Below, in pieces: positions 1-11,521 of a stretch of DNA of 64,000 bases. The notes under the pieces are model-generated. The model saw only the letters and a list, made by a program, of their open reading frames with translations. It did no database searches and was not told where the DNA came from. The first letter of the stretch is position 1, and every line of letters begins with the position of its first letter. The DNA is from Scylla paramamosain. Lineage: Eukaryota; Arthropoda; Malacostraca; Decapoda; Portunidae. The stretch lies in the NCBI RefSeq assembly GCF_035594125.1, contig NC_087151.1, forward strand, positions 21,164,636-21,228,635, given 5' to 3'. Position numbers and translations under genes: made by a program.

Positions 1-228
1 TTACTAATATCCTAAAACGCGTAAATAACAATCGATATGTAGAAACTGATCAACATTACCAAAAGCGTGTATTTAGGTATTTTTCACAATGTTAGGTACC
101 AAAACGCCAAAATACCTATATACCCCATATAAAGTGATTTCACTTTATATGGGGAAAGGAAACGTTACCAGAAAAGTGTCTTTAGTGTTTTAGGCAACAA
201 AACGCTAAAATGCTTAGAAAGCATCCTA
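1..228 (+). repeat. 96-bp satellite, HOR1 type, forward
   Basis: Diverged monomers of the window's dominant satellite. Landmarks such as ggtaccaaaacgccaaaa and the tatatggggaaa segment recur about every 96 bp. The block starts at the window edge and ends at gcatccta, where LINE copy L1 begins. No gene seen. Confidence 0.85.
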
Positions 229-599
229 GCAGCTGGGGGGGGGGAAGAAAAAAAAAAAAAAAAACTGGCAGAGACGTCTCAGAACACCTAATTTCATAGA
301 AGCTGTTTTAGCTAGATATGAGATGTGAAGTTTCCACTTCAGATTATAAGTAAAGGACAGACCGAGAATGTTCAGTGTAGAAGGGGGGACAGTTAAGTGT
401 CACTGAAGAAGAGGGTATAGTTGTCTGAAAGGTTGTTTAGAGTTGATTGGAGGAATTTAGTTTTTGAGGCATTGAACAATACCAAGTTTGTTCTGCCCGA
501 ATCAGAAATTTTTAAAAAGATCAGTAGCCAGGCGTTCTGTGGCTTCCCTGCGTGAAACGTTTACGTCCTGAAGTGTTGGACGTCTATAAAAAGACGTGG

Positions 600-1480
600 A
601 AAAGTGCAGGGTGGTATCATCAGCGTAGGAGAGGATAGGACAAGAAGTTTAGTTTAGAAGGTCATTGATGAATAATAAGGAGAGAGTGGGTGATAGGACA
701 GAACCCTGAGGAACACCACTGTTAATAGATTTAGGAGAAGAACAGTCGCCGTCTACCACAGCAGCAATAGAACGGTCAGAAAGGAAACTTGAGATGAAGT
801 TACAGAGAGAAGGATAGAAGCCGTAGAAGGATAGTTTGGAAATAAAAGCTTTGTGCCAAATTCTATCAAAAGCTTTTCATATATCCAAGGCAACACCAAG
901 AGTTTCACCAAAATCTCTAAAAGAGGATGACCAAGACTCAGTAAAGAAAGCCAGATCACCAGTAGAGCGGCCGTGACTGAACCCATACTGGCGATCAGAT
1001 AGAAGGTTGTTTAAGAATATTCCTGTTCAAAAACTTTAGATAGGCAGGGAATTAAAACAATAGGACGGCAGTTTGAGAGATTGGAACGGTCACCCTTTTT
1101 AAGAACAGGCTGAATGTAGGCAAATTTCCAGCAAGAAGGAAGGGTAGATGTTGACAGAGAGAGGTGATAGAGTTTGACTAGGTAAGGTGCAAGCACGGAG
1201 GCACAGTTTCGGAGAACAATAGGAGGGACCCCATCAGGTCCATAGGCCTTCTAAGGGTATAGGCCAGCATGGAAAACATCATTGCGAAGAATTTCAATGT
1301 GAAGGATGAAGTAGTCAGAGGATGGAGGAGAGGGAGGAACTAGCCATGAATCCTCCAAGGTATAGTTTTTAGCAAAGGTTTGAGCGAAGAGTTCAGCTTT
1401 AGAGATAGATGTGATAGCAGTGGTGCCATCCGGTTGAAAAAATAGGAGGGAAAGAAGATGAAGCAAAGTTATTGGGGATA
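600..1480 (-). pseudogene. L1 reverse transcriptase remnant
   Basis: Minus-strand pieces carry the family's RT landmarks in order: the FQPDGTTAITSISKAEL linker, the WKFAYIQPV and KKGDRSN block (RT motif 1 region), the QYG...GRSTG block, and the YADD catalytic box at about 617-628. Frame changes separate the blocks, for example near 1000-1010 and 1240. The YADD box is intact, but the protein cannot be made in one piece. Confidence 0.85.
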
Positions 1481-1929
1481 TTTTGGGCTAGATGGCAGAA
1501 GTCTCGAGAGGAGTTAGATTTTGAAAGATTTTGACACTTTCTGTTAATGAAGGAGCATTTTTGGGTAGTTGGAGAACAGACTTGGCATGATTCCGGGAAG
1601 AAACATAAAGTGCATGAGATTCTGGTGATAAAAGGCTGAAGTACCTTTTGTGGGCCACCTATCTAACATGTATAGCACGAGAACAAGCTGTGTTAAACCA
1701 AGGTTTGGAAAGTTTAGGTCGAGAAATAGAGTGAGGAAAGTATGCCTCCATGACAGACACTATCACCTCTGTTATGCGCTCAGCACACAAAGATGGGTCT
1801 CAGACATGGAAGCAGTAGTCATTCCAAGAAAAATCAGCAAAATACCTCCTCAGGTTCCCCAACTAGCAGTGGAAAAACGCCAGAGGCACCTTCGCTTAGG
1901 GGGATCCTGAGGAGAGATTGGAGCGATAG

Positions 1930-2670
1930 GAGAAGATACAGATATGAGATTTTGATCTTAGGAGCCCAACGGAGAAGAGAGGGTGACAGCATATAGAGAA
2001 GGATTAGAAGTGAGGAAAAGGTCAAGAATGTTAGGCGTATCTCCAAAATGGTCCGGAATACGAGTAGGGTGTTGCACCAATTGCTCTAGGTCGTGAAGGA
2101 TAGCAAATTGAAGGCTAGTTCACCAGGATGGTCAGTGAAGGGAGAGGAAAACCAAAGCTGGTGGTGAACATTGATGTCTCCAAGAATGGAGATCTCTGCA
2201 AAAGGGAAGAGAGTCAGAATATGCTTCACTTTGGAAGTTAAGTAGTCAAAGAATTTCTTGTAGTCAGAGGAGTTAGGTGAGATTTATACAGCACAGCTGA
2301 ATTTAGTTTGAGAGTGACTCTGAAGTCGTAGCCAGATGGTGGAAAACTCAGAAGATTCAAGAGCGTGGGCACGAGAGCAGGTTATGTCGTTTCGCACATA
2401 AACGCAACATCCAGCTTTGAATTGAAAATGAGGATAGAGAAAGTAGGAGGGAACAGAAAAAGGGCCTACTGTCAATTGCCTCAGATACCTGATTTTCAGT
2501 GAGGAAAAGAAGATGAGGTTTAGAAGAGGAGAGGTGGTGTTCTACTGATTGAAAATTAGATCTTAGACCGCGAATGTTGCAGAAGTTAATGAAGAAAAGT
2601 TGAGGGGGGTGTCAAGACACTTAGGGTCATTATCAGAAGAGCAGTCCGCCCTGGGGACATTTGTGGTTCC
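1930..2670 (-). pseudogene. L1 APE-type endonuclease remnant
   Basis: Minus-strand fragments match the N-terminal apurinic-endonuclease-like domain of the family. The FCNIRGLRSN segment, which carries the metal-coordinating Asn, is encoded in the highest part. A GDIN-type motif follows (GDFN in L5). The terminal catalytic motif reads SDQN instead of SDHN and is preceded by a stop. In an intact element this domain nicks the target DNA to start reverse transcription in the nucleus. The fragment is interrupted by frameshifts and is not functional. Confidence 0.85.
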
Positions 2671-2974
2671 AAAAAAACGTATATTTTCAGTGTTCTCTGC
2701 TTGTTACATACAAAAATGTTAAATTGCATGAAAAATAATGTATTTCGCAAATTGAATGATATTAAAAGAAATGTTCATTATTAATCTTTTTGAGCTTCTT
2801 AAGTACCAAAAGTCTAAAACGCGTAAATAGCACTTTATATTGAGAAACAGAAAATTACCAAAAACGTTTATTTTGAGCGCATTTTACATTGTTAGATACC
2901 AAAACGCAAAAGTATATACAAAGCACCTTATAGGGGAAAACGAAAAAAAAATATTACGAGAAACGTGTATTATG

Positions 2975-3136
<162 letters not shown>

Positions 3137-3925
3137 AGGTACCAAAACTCTAAAACGCATGAATAACACACCATCTGAAGAAATAGAACTTTAGTAAAAA
3201 ATGTTTATTTTGACTTTTTTTTTTTTTTACTACGATAGGTACTAAAACGCCAAAATGCATGCTGTATATGGTGAAACGAGATGATATGTGTCGTTTGAAT
3301 GTTTTTGAGCGTGTTAGACACCAGAACATTAAAAAAGCATGGAAACCACCCTATATGGTAACAAAACATTACCAAAAACGTTTCTTTGGAGTATTTAGAC
3401 CTTCTTACATTACATTATTTCACATTGTCAATAATGAAAACTCGAAAATGCATCAAAAGCTCTCTCTATGAGGCAATGAAAACCAGAAACGTGTCTTTTG
3501 ACTGTTTTTGAAAATATTATTCACGAAAACGTTACAAAGCATGGAAAGCACCCTATATGGGAATAGAAATCAAGAATAACAAAAACGTAGCTGATATGTT
3601 TTTAAGCTTCTTCCATACCAAAATACTCAAACGCATGCAAAACACCCTTTATGATCAAATGGAATAACATTACCGAAATCGTGAATTGAGTTTTTTTTTT
3701 TTTTTTTTTACTACTTACATAGAAAAACGCCTATATTGGGAAACGAAATGATATTAGCAGAAACGTGTATAATGAGTATTTCTGAGCTTAGGTATCAAAA
3801 CACTAAAACGTGTGAAAAAAAAAAATAAAACTATAGGGAGATACAGAACATTACCAAAATCGTGCGTTTTGGGTGTTTTTCACTTTATTAATTAACAAAA
3901 CGCCAAAATGCACACAAGGCAACTG

Positions 3926-5270
3926 ATCTGAAGAAGCACAAAAAAAAAAAAAAGTTTCCAAAAACGTGTATTGTAAGTGTGTTTGAGCTCGTTAGGTACT
4001 AAAACGTCAAAATGCATGCAAACCACTCTATATGGGTAAACGAAAAGACATTATGAGAGACGTGCATAATGAGTTTTTTCTGAGCTTCTTTGGTACCCAA
4101 ACACAAAAACGCTTGAATATTACTCCATATATAAAAGTAGAGCAACATTACAAAAAAGGTATATTTTGAGTGTTTTTTTTTTCTCATTGTTAATTACCAA
4201 AACGTTAAAAAGCATGCGAAGCATTCTATACATGTAAACAGTGCGGCATTACCAAAAAACGTGTCTTTTCAGTGTTTTTGAGCTTGTTACGTATAAAAAC
4301 GCCAATATGCATGCAAACAACCCTATATACAAAATAAACCAATATTATAAGAAACGTGTATTATAAGTGTTTCTTAGATTCTTTGGTACCAAAACGCTAA
4401 AACAGAACAAAATTACCAGATACCAAAACACCAAATGCATGCAAAATACCCTATAAACGGAAAGAAAAGACATTACGAGAAGCGTGTATTATGAGTGCTT
4501 TTGAACTTTTTAGGTACCAAAACTGTAAAATGCGTGAATAGCACTTTATATGGAGAAACACATCATCATCAAAAACATTTAATTTCATTTTTTTTTTTAA
4601 TTGTTAGATACCAAAACGCCAAAATCCATGCAGTGCACTATATTGAGGAAACGAAATGACATTACCCGAAAAGTGTCTTTTGAGTATCTTTGAGTATGTT
4701 AGGTACGAAAATGCTTAAAAATATGTAAAGCACCCTGCATTAAAATGGAAAATATAGCCAAAAACGTGTTTTTTGAGTTTTTTTTTTTTTTTTTTTTTTA
4801 GCTTCTTCCGTATCGCAACACTAAACGCATGCAAAAGAGCCTTTATGAGGAAACACAATAACATCAGTAAAAATTCATGTTTCCAGTATTTTTGAGGTTA
4901 TTAGGTAGGGAAACATCAAAATACGTGGATGTTACTCTATATGATGAAATAAATGATATTATCAGAAACGTGTATGTATGTTTTTGAGATTCTTAGACAC
5001 CGAGAGTAAAAAACGTGTGAATAATATTATATATGGAGAAACAGAACACTTTTACCAAAAACATGCATTTTGAGTTTTTTTTTTTTTATTGTTTTGACAT
5101 GTTAAGAATCAAAACGTTAAAATCCAGCACTGTATATCGGGAAGCGAAACGACACGACACGACGTGTCTTTTCAGTGTTTTTTTATTTTTTTTTTTTTTT
5201 TTTTTAGCGTGTTAGGCAGCAAACACTAAAATCCATGGAAAGCACCCTATATTGGAATACAAAACAATAT
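3926..5270 (+). repeat. Segmental duplication, left copy
   Basis: This 1,345-bp stretch of HOR1 satellite is matched almost base for base by 62684-64000. Shared idiosyncrasies include the atctgaagaagcacaaaa start, the gtaagtgtgtttgagctcg segment and the cgtatcgcaacactaaacgc segment. Ordinary neighbouring HOR1 copies differ from each other far more. It begins at atctgaag; the right end is not defined because the other copy runs off the window. Confidence 0.92.
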
Positions 5271-7565
5271 TTCCAAAAAAGTTTCTTTTCAATGGCGAGA
5301 AGCTTCTTACGTATCAAAATGCTAAAACGCATGTTAAAAACACTTTATGGAAAAACAGAATAACATTACCAAAAATGTTTATTTTTAGTGTTTTGATCTT
5401 ATTAGGTACAGAAACGACAAAATGCATGCATAGTACCCTATATGGTGAAAAGAACGTAATTACCAGCCGCATGTATTATGAGTGTCATTGACCTTAAGGA
5501 ACTAAACTCTAAAAGGCATGAATAGCAATCTACATATAGATTGCACAAAAATGCGAAAATACATAGAAAATGCTATATATTCTAATGCAAAAGAACATTA
5601 CGAAAATTAAAATTTGAGTGTTATGTGTTTATGGACTTCCTACGTAGCAAAATGCTAAAAGCATGTAAAACACTGCTCACATATAATAGGTGTTTTTGAA
5701 CTTAATATTTAAATATACATACCAAAACTATAAAATGCGTGTAAACCACTCCATATGGAGAAAAACATTGCCAAAGACTTGTGTTTTAAGTGTTTTTCAC
5801 ATTGCTCGGTACCAACACATCAAAAAGCATACAAAGAATGTGGTTTGAATAAAATGAACAAAGTTACCAAAAACTTCTCTTGTGAGTGTGTGAAACGAGA
5901 ACAAGAAACGTGTATTCTGAGAGTTTTGAGCTTCTTAGTTATCAAAATGGTAAAACGCTTGAATAGCACTTTATATTGAGAAACAATAACATTACCAAAA
6001 AAGTGTATTTTGAGTGTTTTCCCATTATTAGGTACCAAAACACCAAAATGCTTGCAAAGCCGACGAAATGAAGTAACAAACAACTTTACAAAAAAGTGTC
6101 TTTTGAATGCAAAAACACACTTTATGGAGAAACGGAGTAACAATACCAAAAACAAGTATTTTTGCGTGTGTTTCGGCTTGTTACGTACAAAAACTCCAAA
6201 ATGCATCTAAAATACCTTGTAATAGGAAACGAAAAGACATTACGAGAAACGTGTATTATAAGTGTTTTTGAGCTACATAGGTATCTAAACAATGAAACCG
6301 ATAGCATTCTATATGGAGAAACACAATACCATGACCAAATACGTGCATTTTGAGTATATTTCACTGGTATCAAAACCCTAAAATGCATACAAAGGATCCT
6401 GTATGGTAAAAGGAAACAAGATTTTCAGAAACGTGTTTTTAGAGGGTTTTATGAGCGTTCTAGGCACCAAAACGATAAAAAAAAATCATGGAAAGCATCG
6501 TATATAGTAAAAGAAAACAATATTACCGAAAACGTCTCTTTTTAATGTTTTTAAATTAGATATGTACCAAAACGCTGTAAACCATGTAAAAAAATTCATG
6601 AAAAAACAGCATAACTTTACAAAAAACGTGTATTTCTAGTGTTTTTGAGCATGTTACGTAGAAAAATGTATGGAAGATACTTATAGGGGGAAACAAAACG
6701 ATATTCCAAGAAACATATCTTTTGCGTTTTTTTATGCATGTTAGGCACCAAAACGCAAAAAAAAAAAAAAAAAAAAAAATAACGCGAAAATGCATGCAAA
6801 ATACCCTATATGAGTAAACGAAAACATTACAAGAAAAGTGTTTTCGAGCTTTTTTATTACCAAACCCCTAAAAACTCATGAATAGCTCTCTATATGGAGA
6901 AAAACAAAAAAAAAAAACATTACCAGAAACTTGTATTTTGTGTGAATTCGCAATGATAGATGCCAAAACACCTTATGTGTGCAGAGGAAGCGAGATTTCC
7001 AGGAATGTGTGTTTTTTGCGTTTACGAGCGTACTAGGCACCAAAACACTAAAAAGCATGAAAAGCATCCTATGTGGGAAAACAAAACAACATTACCAAAA
7101 ACGTCCCTTTTCAGTGTTTTTGAGCTGTTTATATACCAAAACACTAAAATTCATGCAAAACACCTTTTATGGAAAAAAAAAAAACTTAAAAAACATTACT
7201 CAAAACAAATATTTTGAGTGTTTCAGATTTTCGTACGTAGAAAAACGTCGAAATGCATGGAAGGTACACTGTAGGGAGAAACGAAAAGACATTACGAGAA
7301 ACATGTACTGTGAGTGTTTTTGAACTTAAGAATCAAAACGCTAAAACGTATGAATAGCTGGAATATGGAGAAACACAGCATTACCAAAAACGTGAATTTT
7401 AAATGTTTTCCACATTATTAGGCACAAAAAACGCCAAAATGCATGTAAAACCCCCGCTACGGGAAAACGATGCGAAAATGCAAAAAAACAAGTTTTTTGA
7501 GTGTTTTTCAGTCTTAGGCATAAAAAAAAAGCTTTAAAGCATGGAATTCATCCTATATGGGTATA

Positions 7566-7808
7566 GGAGGGCGCAGTAGACACCTGCCGAAATGATAATT
7601 ACTCCCAGTGAGGTCTAAAGCACTGTTCAGGGGGTGCTGTGAACCTATCATTAAACCCAGCTGTGACCTCACTGAACGTTTCCCTTTGTGTCTCACAACA
7701 CAAGGGGGCAGTCACAGCCTGCCCTCTAAAGACAACTCTCTTCCTCCAAACAAAACTATAAGCACCTAATAACACACACACCCTTCACTCAAAAATTTTA
7801 AAATCATC
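7566..7808 (+). other. L2 5' UTR with shared element 5' end
   Basis: The 243 bp before the ATG match, on the opposite strand, 33221-33462 in L5, starting with the same gcagtag(g/a)cacctgcc sequence next to satellite. Two independent insertions ending at the same base support this as the true element 5' end. LINEs of this kind usually carry an internal promoter here; I could not identify a specific core motif. Confidence 0.75.
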
Positions 7809-8998
7809 ATGGCGACTCCTACACCAGCCTCGGAGTCCCCATCTGGGGAGGGGACCATAAATGTCCCTAGGTCGGACTGCCTTTCTGTCGACGACCCTAA
7901 GTGTCTTGACACCCCCCTCAACTTTTTCTTCATTAACTTCTGCAACATTCGCGGTCTAAGATCTAATTTTCAATCTGTAGAACACCACCTCTCCTCTTCT
8001 AAACCTCATCTTCTTTTCCTCACTGAAATTCAGGTGTCTGAGGCAACTGACAGTAGCCCCTTTTCTATTCCCTCCTACTTTCTCTATCCTCATTTGCTAA
8101 GTTTATGTGCGCAATGACTTAACCTGCTCTCGTGCCCACGCTCTTGAATCTTCCAAGTTTTCCACCATCTGGCTACGACTACAGAGTCACTCTCATACTA
8201 AATTTATCTGTGCTGTATACCTCTCACCTAACTCCTCTGACTATAAGAAATTCTTTGACTACTTAACTTCCAAAGTGGAGCACATTCTGACCCTCTTCCC
8301 TCTTGCAGAGATATCCATTCTTGGAGACTTCAGTGTTCACCACCAGCTTTGGCTTTCCTCTCCCTTCACTGACCACCCTGGTGAACTAGCCTACAACTTT
8401 GCTATCCTCCATGACCTAGAGCAATTGGTGCAACACCCTACTCGTATTCCTGACCGTCTTGGAGATACGCCCAACATTCTTGACCTTTTCCAGTCCTTCT
8501 GCTTATGCTGTCACCCTTCCTGATCCTTCTGCTTATGCTGTCACCGTTTCTTCTCTGTTGGGCTCCTCCGATCAAAATCTCATATCTTTATATTGTCCTA
8601 TCACTCCAATCCCTCCACAGGATCCCACCTAAGCGAAGATGCCTTTGGCGTTCTGCCTCTGCTAGTTAGGGGGACCTGGGGAGGTATTTTGCTGATTTTC
8701 CTTGGAATGACTACTGCTTCCGTGTCAGAGACCCGTTTTTGTGTGCTGAAGTTTGTATACAGAGGTGATAGTGTCTGGCATGGAGGCATACATTCCTCAC
8801 TCTTTTTTTCATCCTAAACCTTCTAAACCTTGGTTTAACACAGCCTGTTCTCGTGCTATACATGATAGAGAGGTGGCCCACAAAAGGTACTTAAGCCTTC
8901 CATCACCAGAATCTCATGCACTTTATATTTCTGCCCGGAACCGTGCCAAGTCTGTTCTCCAACAAGCCAAAAACTCCTTCATTAACAGAAAATGACCA
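7809..8998 (+). pseudogene. L2 endonuclease and linker remnant
   Basis: The ORF starts at ATG 7809 with a short Ser/Pro-rich lead (MATPTPASES) and runs straight into the endonuclease (FCNIRGLRSN, then LTEI where other copies have LTET). A deletion of about 20 bp near 8098 breaks the frame. Later blocks read [10 protein letters not shown] (the Asn of GDFN replaced by Ser) and SSDQN (the catalytic His replaced by Gln). The Trp-rich linker (NDYC, KPWFNTAC, HALYISARN) follows. With two catalytic positions changed and the frame broken, the product would be inactive. Confidence 0.85.
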
Positions 8999-9002
8999 AA
9001 CC

Positions 9003-9857
9003 AAACTATCCACTCCTACGCTGATGATACCACCCTGAACTTTTCCACGTCTTTTCATAGACGTCCAACCCTTCAGGAGGTAAACATATCAGGCAGGGAA
9101 GCCACAGAACGCCTGACTTCTGATCTTTCAAGAATTTCTGATTGGGGCAGAGCAAACTTGGTATTGTTCAATGCCTCAAAAACTCAATTCCTCCATCTGT
9201 CAATTCGACACAACCTTCCAGACAACTATCCCTTCTTCTTCAATGACATTCAACTGTCCCCCTCTTCTACACTGAACATCCTCGGTCTGTCCTTTACTTA
9301 TAATCTGAAATGGAAACTTCACATCTCATCTCTAGCTAAAACAGCTTTTATGAAGTTAGGTGCTCTGAGACGTCTCCGCCAGTTTTTCTCACCCCCCAGC
9401 TGCTAACTCTGTACAAGGGCCTTATCCATCCATGTATGGAGTATGCTTCACATGTCTGGGGGGTTCCACTCATACTGCTTTTCTAGACAGGGTGGAATCA
9501 AAAACTTTTCGTCTCATCAACTCCTCTCCTCTAACTGACTGTCTTTAGCCTCTCTCTCACCGCCGCAATGTTGCATCTTTAGCTGTCTTCTACCGCTATT
9601 TTCATGCTAACTGTTCTTCTGATCTTGCTAACTGCATGCATCCCCTCCTCCCGCGGCCTCGCTGCACAAGACTTTCTTCTTTCTCCCACCCCTATTCTGT
9701 CCACCTCTCTAACGCAAGAGTTAACCAGTATTCTCAATCATTCATCCCTTTCTCTGGTAAACTCTGGAACTCCCTTCCTGCTTCTGTATTTCCACCTTCC
9801 TATGGCTTGAATTCGTTCAAGAGGGAGGTTTCAAGACACTTATTCATTAATTTTTGA
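9003..9857 (+). pseudogene. L2 RT C-terminal part and C-terminal domain
   Basis: Begins abruptly at the end of the RT palm (HSYADDTTLNF, catalytic box intact) and continues through LVLFNASKTQFLHL and [15 protein letters not shown] to the family's C-terminal domain (DRVES, RRNVASL, SFIPFSGKLWNSLP, SRHLFINF, then stop). The RT fingers and the first catalytic Asp are absent through the upstream deletion. A frameshift lies at the C-run near 9394-9400. No RNase H signature is visible. Confidence 0.85.
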
Positions 9858-9964
9858 CCACTGTTTTGACCCTTTTATGGGACTGGCATTTCAGTGGGCA
9901 TTTTTTTTTTATTAGATTTTTGTTGCCCTTGGCCAGTGTCCTTCCTACATAAAAAAAAAAAAAA

Positions 9965-10631
9965 CAATATTGCGAAAAAAATGTGTTTATTTTTCAGTTT
10001 TTGAACTTCTTATGTACCAAAACGTAAATGGCATACAAAACACTTTATGAAACGCTAAAATGCATGCAAAGTACCACATATGGAAACAAAAAGACATTAC
10101 AAGAAACACGTATTACTCCTATGAGAGTTTTTGTTAGTATGTTATATTGAGAAACAGAACCACTTTACCAAACACGAGTCTTTTGAGTGTAAGCGTGTAA
10201 GGCACTAAAACGCTAAAAAAGCATCTAAAACACCCTATATGGAAAGAAAAAGAAAATTACCAAAATAGTATATTTTCAGTGTTTTTGAACTACTTACGTA
10301 CCAAACCGCTAAAACGCATGCAGATCACTCTATATAGAGTAAGACAATAACATTACCAAAAACAGGTATTTTGTATGTTTTTTTTTATTTTTTAGCTTGT
10401 TATGTACAAAAACGTCAAAAACGTACTTCTATATGAGGAACCGAAAAGACATTACAAGAAACGTCCAGTGTTTTTGAGCTTCTTAGGTACTAAAACACGA
10501 AAACGCATGAGTAACAGTCTATATGTAAAAAAAAAAAAATAGTAAAAGGAAAACAGAACATTACCAGAACCGTGTAATGTAAGTGTATTTCACTTTGTTA
10601 GATACCAAAATGCCAAAATGCATGCAAAGAA
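9965..10631 (+). repeat. 96-bp satellite, HOR1 type, forward
   Basis: Continuation of the forward HOR1 array after L2, ending at atgcatgcaaaga where the orientation flips. No gene seen. Confidence 0.85.
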
Positions 10632-10975
10632 CGTTTTTTGGTCATGTTCTGTTACTTTTTATAGAGTGTTGTTCATGCGTTTTAGCCTTTTGATACCTAA
10701 GAAGCTCTAAAACACGTAATAAATCTAAAGAAGCTCTAAAACACGCTCTAAATACACGTTTCTCGTGATGTGTTTTCGTTGCCCTATGTAAGGTTTTTTG
10801 GCGTTTATCTATGTAACAATCTCAACAGAAATAATGTTCTTTTTTTTTCATAAAGGGTGGTTTACACGCATTTTAGCATTTTGGTATGTAAGGCGTTAAC
10901 ACGCTCATAAACACTCAAAAGATACTTTTTTTTTTTTGGATATCATGTATCCTTACCCCTTATAGGATGCTTTGC
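10632..10975 (-). repeat. Inverted patch of satellite, about 345 bp
   Basis: Monomers here read in the reverse sense (gttctgtta..., gcgttttag, gatacctaagaagctc) while both flanks read forward. The right junction falls at a short tttgcaaa palindrome. Inside, the segment aagaagctctaaaacacg occurs twice in tandem around 10697-10753. Confidence 0.85.
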
Positions 10976-11329
10976 AAAACACCCTTTGTAAAACACTCAT
11001 TATGGAGAAACAGAATACCATTACCAAAAATGTGTATTACGATGATTTTTCAGATTGTTAGGTACAGAAACAGCAAAATGCATGCAATGGACCTTATATG
11101 ATGAAAGATAACAATATTAATTACAATAATATTGCATTATTAATACACACGTATTATGAATTATTAAACCTTAGCTAACAAAATTCTCAACAACACTCTA
11201 TATGTAGAAACAGAACAACATTACTAAAAACGTGTGTTATGAGTGTTAGTAGCATTGGTATGTACAAAAACGCGAAAATTCATGCAAAGTGCATGAATTA
11301 TATATATGGAATAACGAAAAGGCATTACG

Positions 11330-11521
<192 letters not shown>

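Larger units (their letters stand above)
229..2670 (-). mobile_element. LINE copy L1, truncated at both ends
   Basis: Non-LTR retrotransposon fragment read on the minus strand from 2670 to 229. It holds the endonuclease, the linker and most of the reverse transcriptase. It lacks the 5' UTR and start codon, and it stops at the G-run (C-run on the sense strand) just after the QFFSPP-like segment, so the C-terminal domain, 3' UTR and poly-A are all missing. Loss of the 3' end is unusual for target-primed insertion, so this is more likely a rearranged piece than a simple insertion. Satellite resumes on both sides (gcatccta on the left, ccaaaaaaacg on the right). An A-run of about 18 bases at 247-265 has expanded inside the copy. 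Confidence 0.9.
7566..9964 (+). mobile_element. LINE copy L2, both ends present, RT core deleted
   Basis: This copy has the family 5' UTR, the start codon at 7809, the endonuclease, the C-terminal domain, the 3' UTR and a 14-A tail at 9951-9964. About 1.1 kb encoding the RT fingers and palm is missing: the sequence jumps at about 8995-9003 from the INRK linker to the HSYADD segment. A tandem duplication of about 30 bp lies at 8491-8545. Flanks are satellite in continuous phase (cctatatgggtat before, caatattgcgaaaa after), so the insertion post-dates the array. Confidence 0.93.

Noticed and set aside
5820..6206. A 128-codon minus-strand frame, and similar 100-120-codon frames at 14642-14995, 13608-13931 and 37088-37414, as genes
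   Set aside because: All lie wholly in satellite monomers and switch reading phase at indels; the periodic openness is reported as a property of HOR1 instead.
9003..9100. L2 as an active reverse transcriptase because its YADD box is intact
   Set aside because: The RT fingers and first catalytic Asp are deleted upstream.
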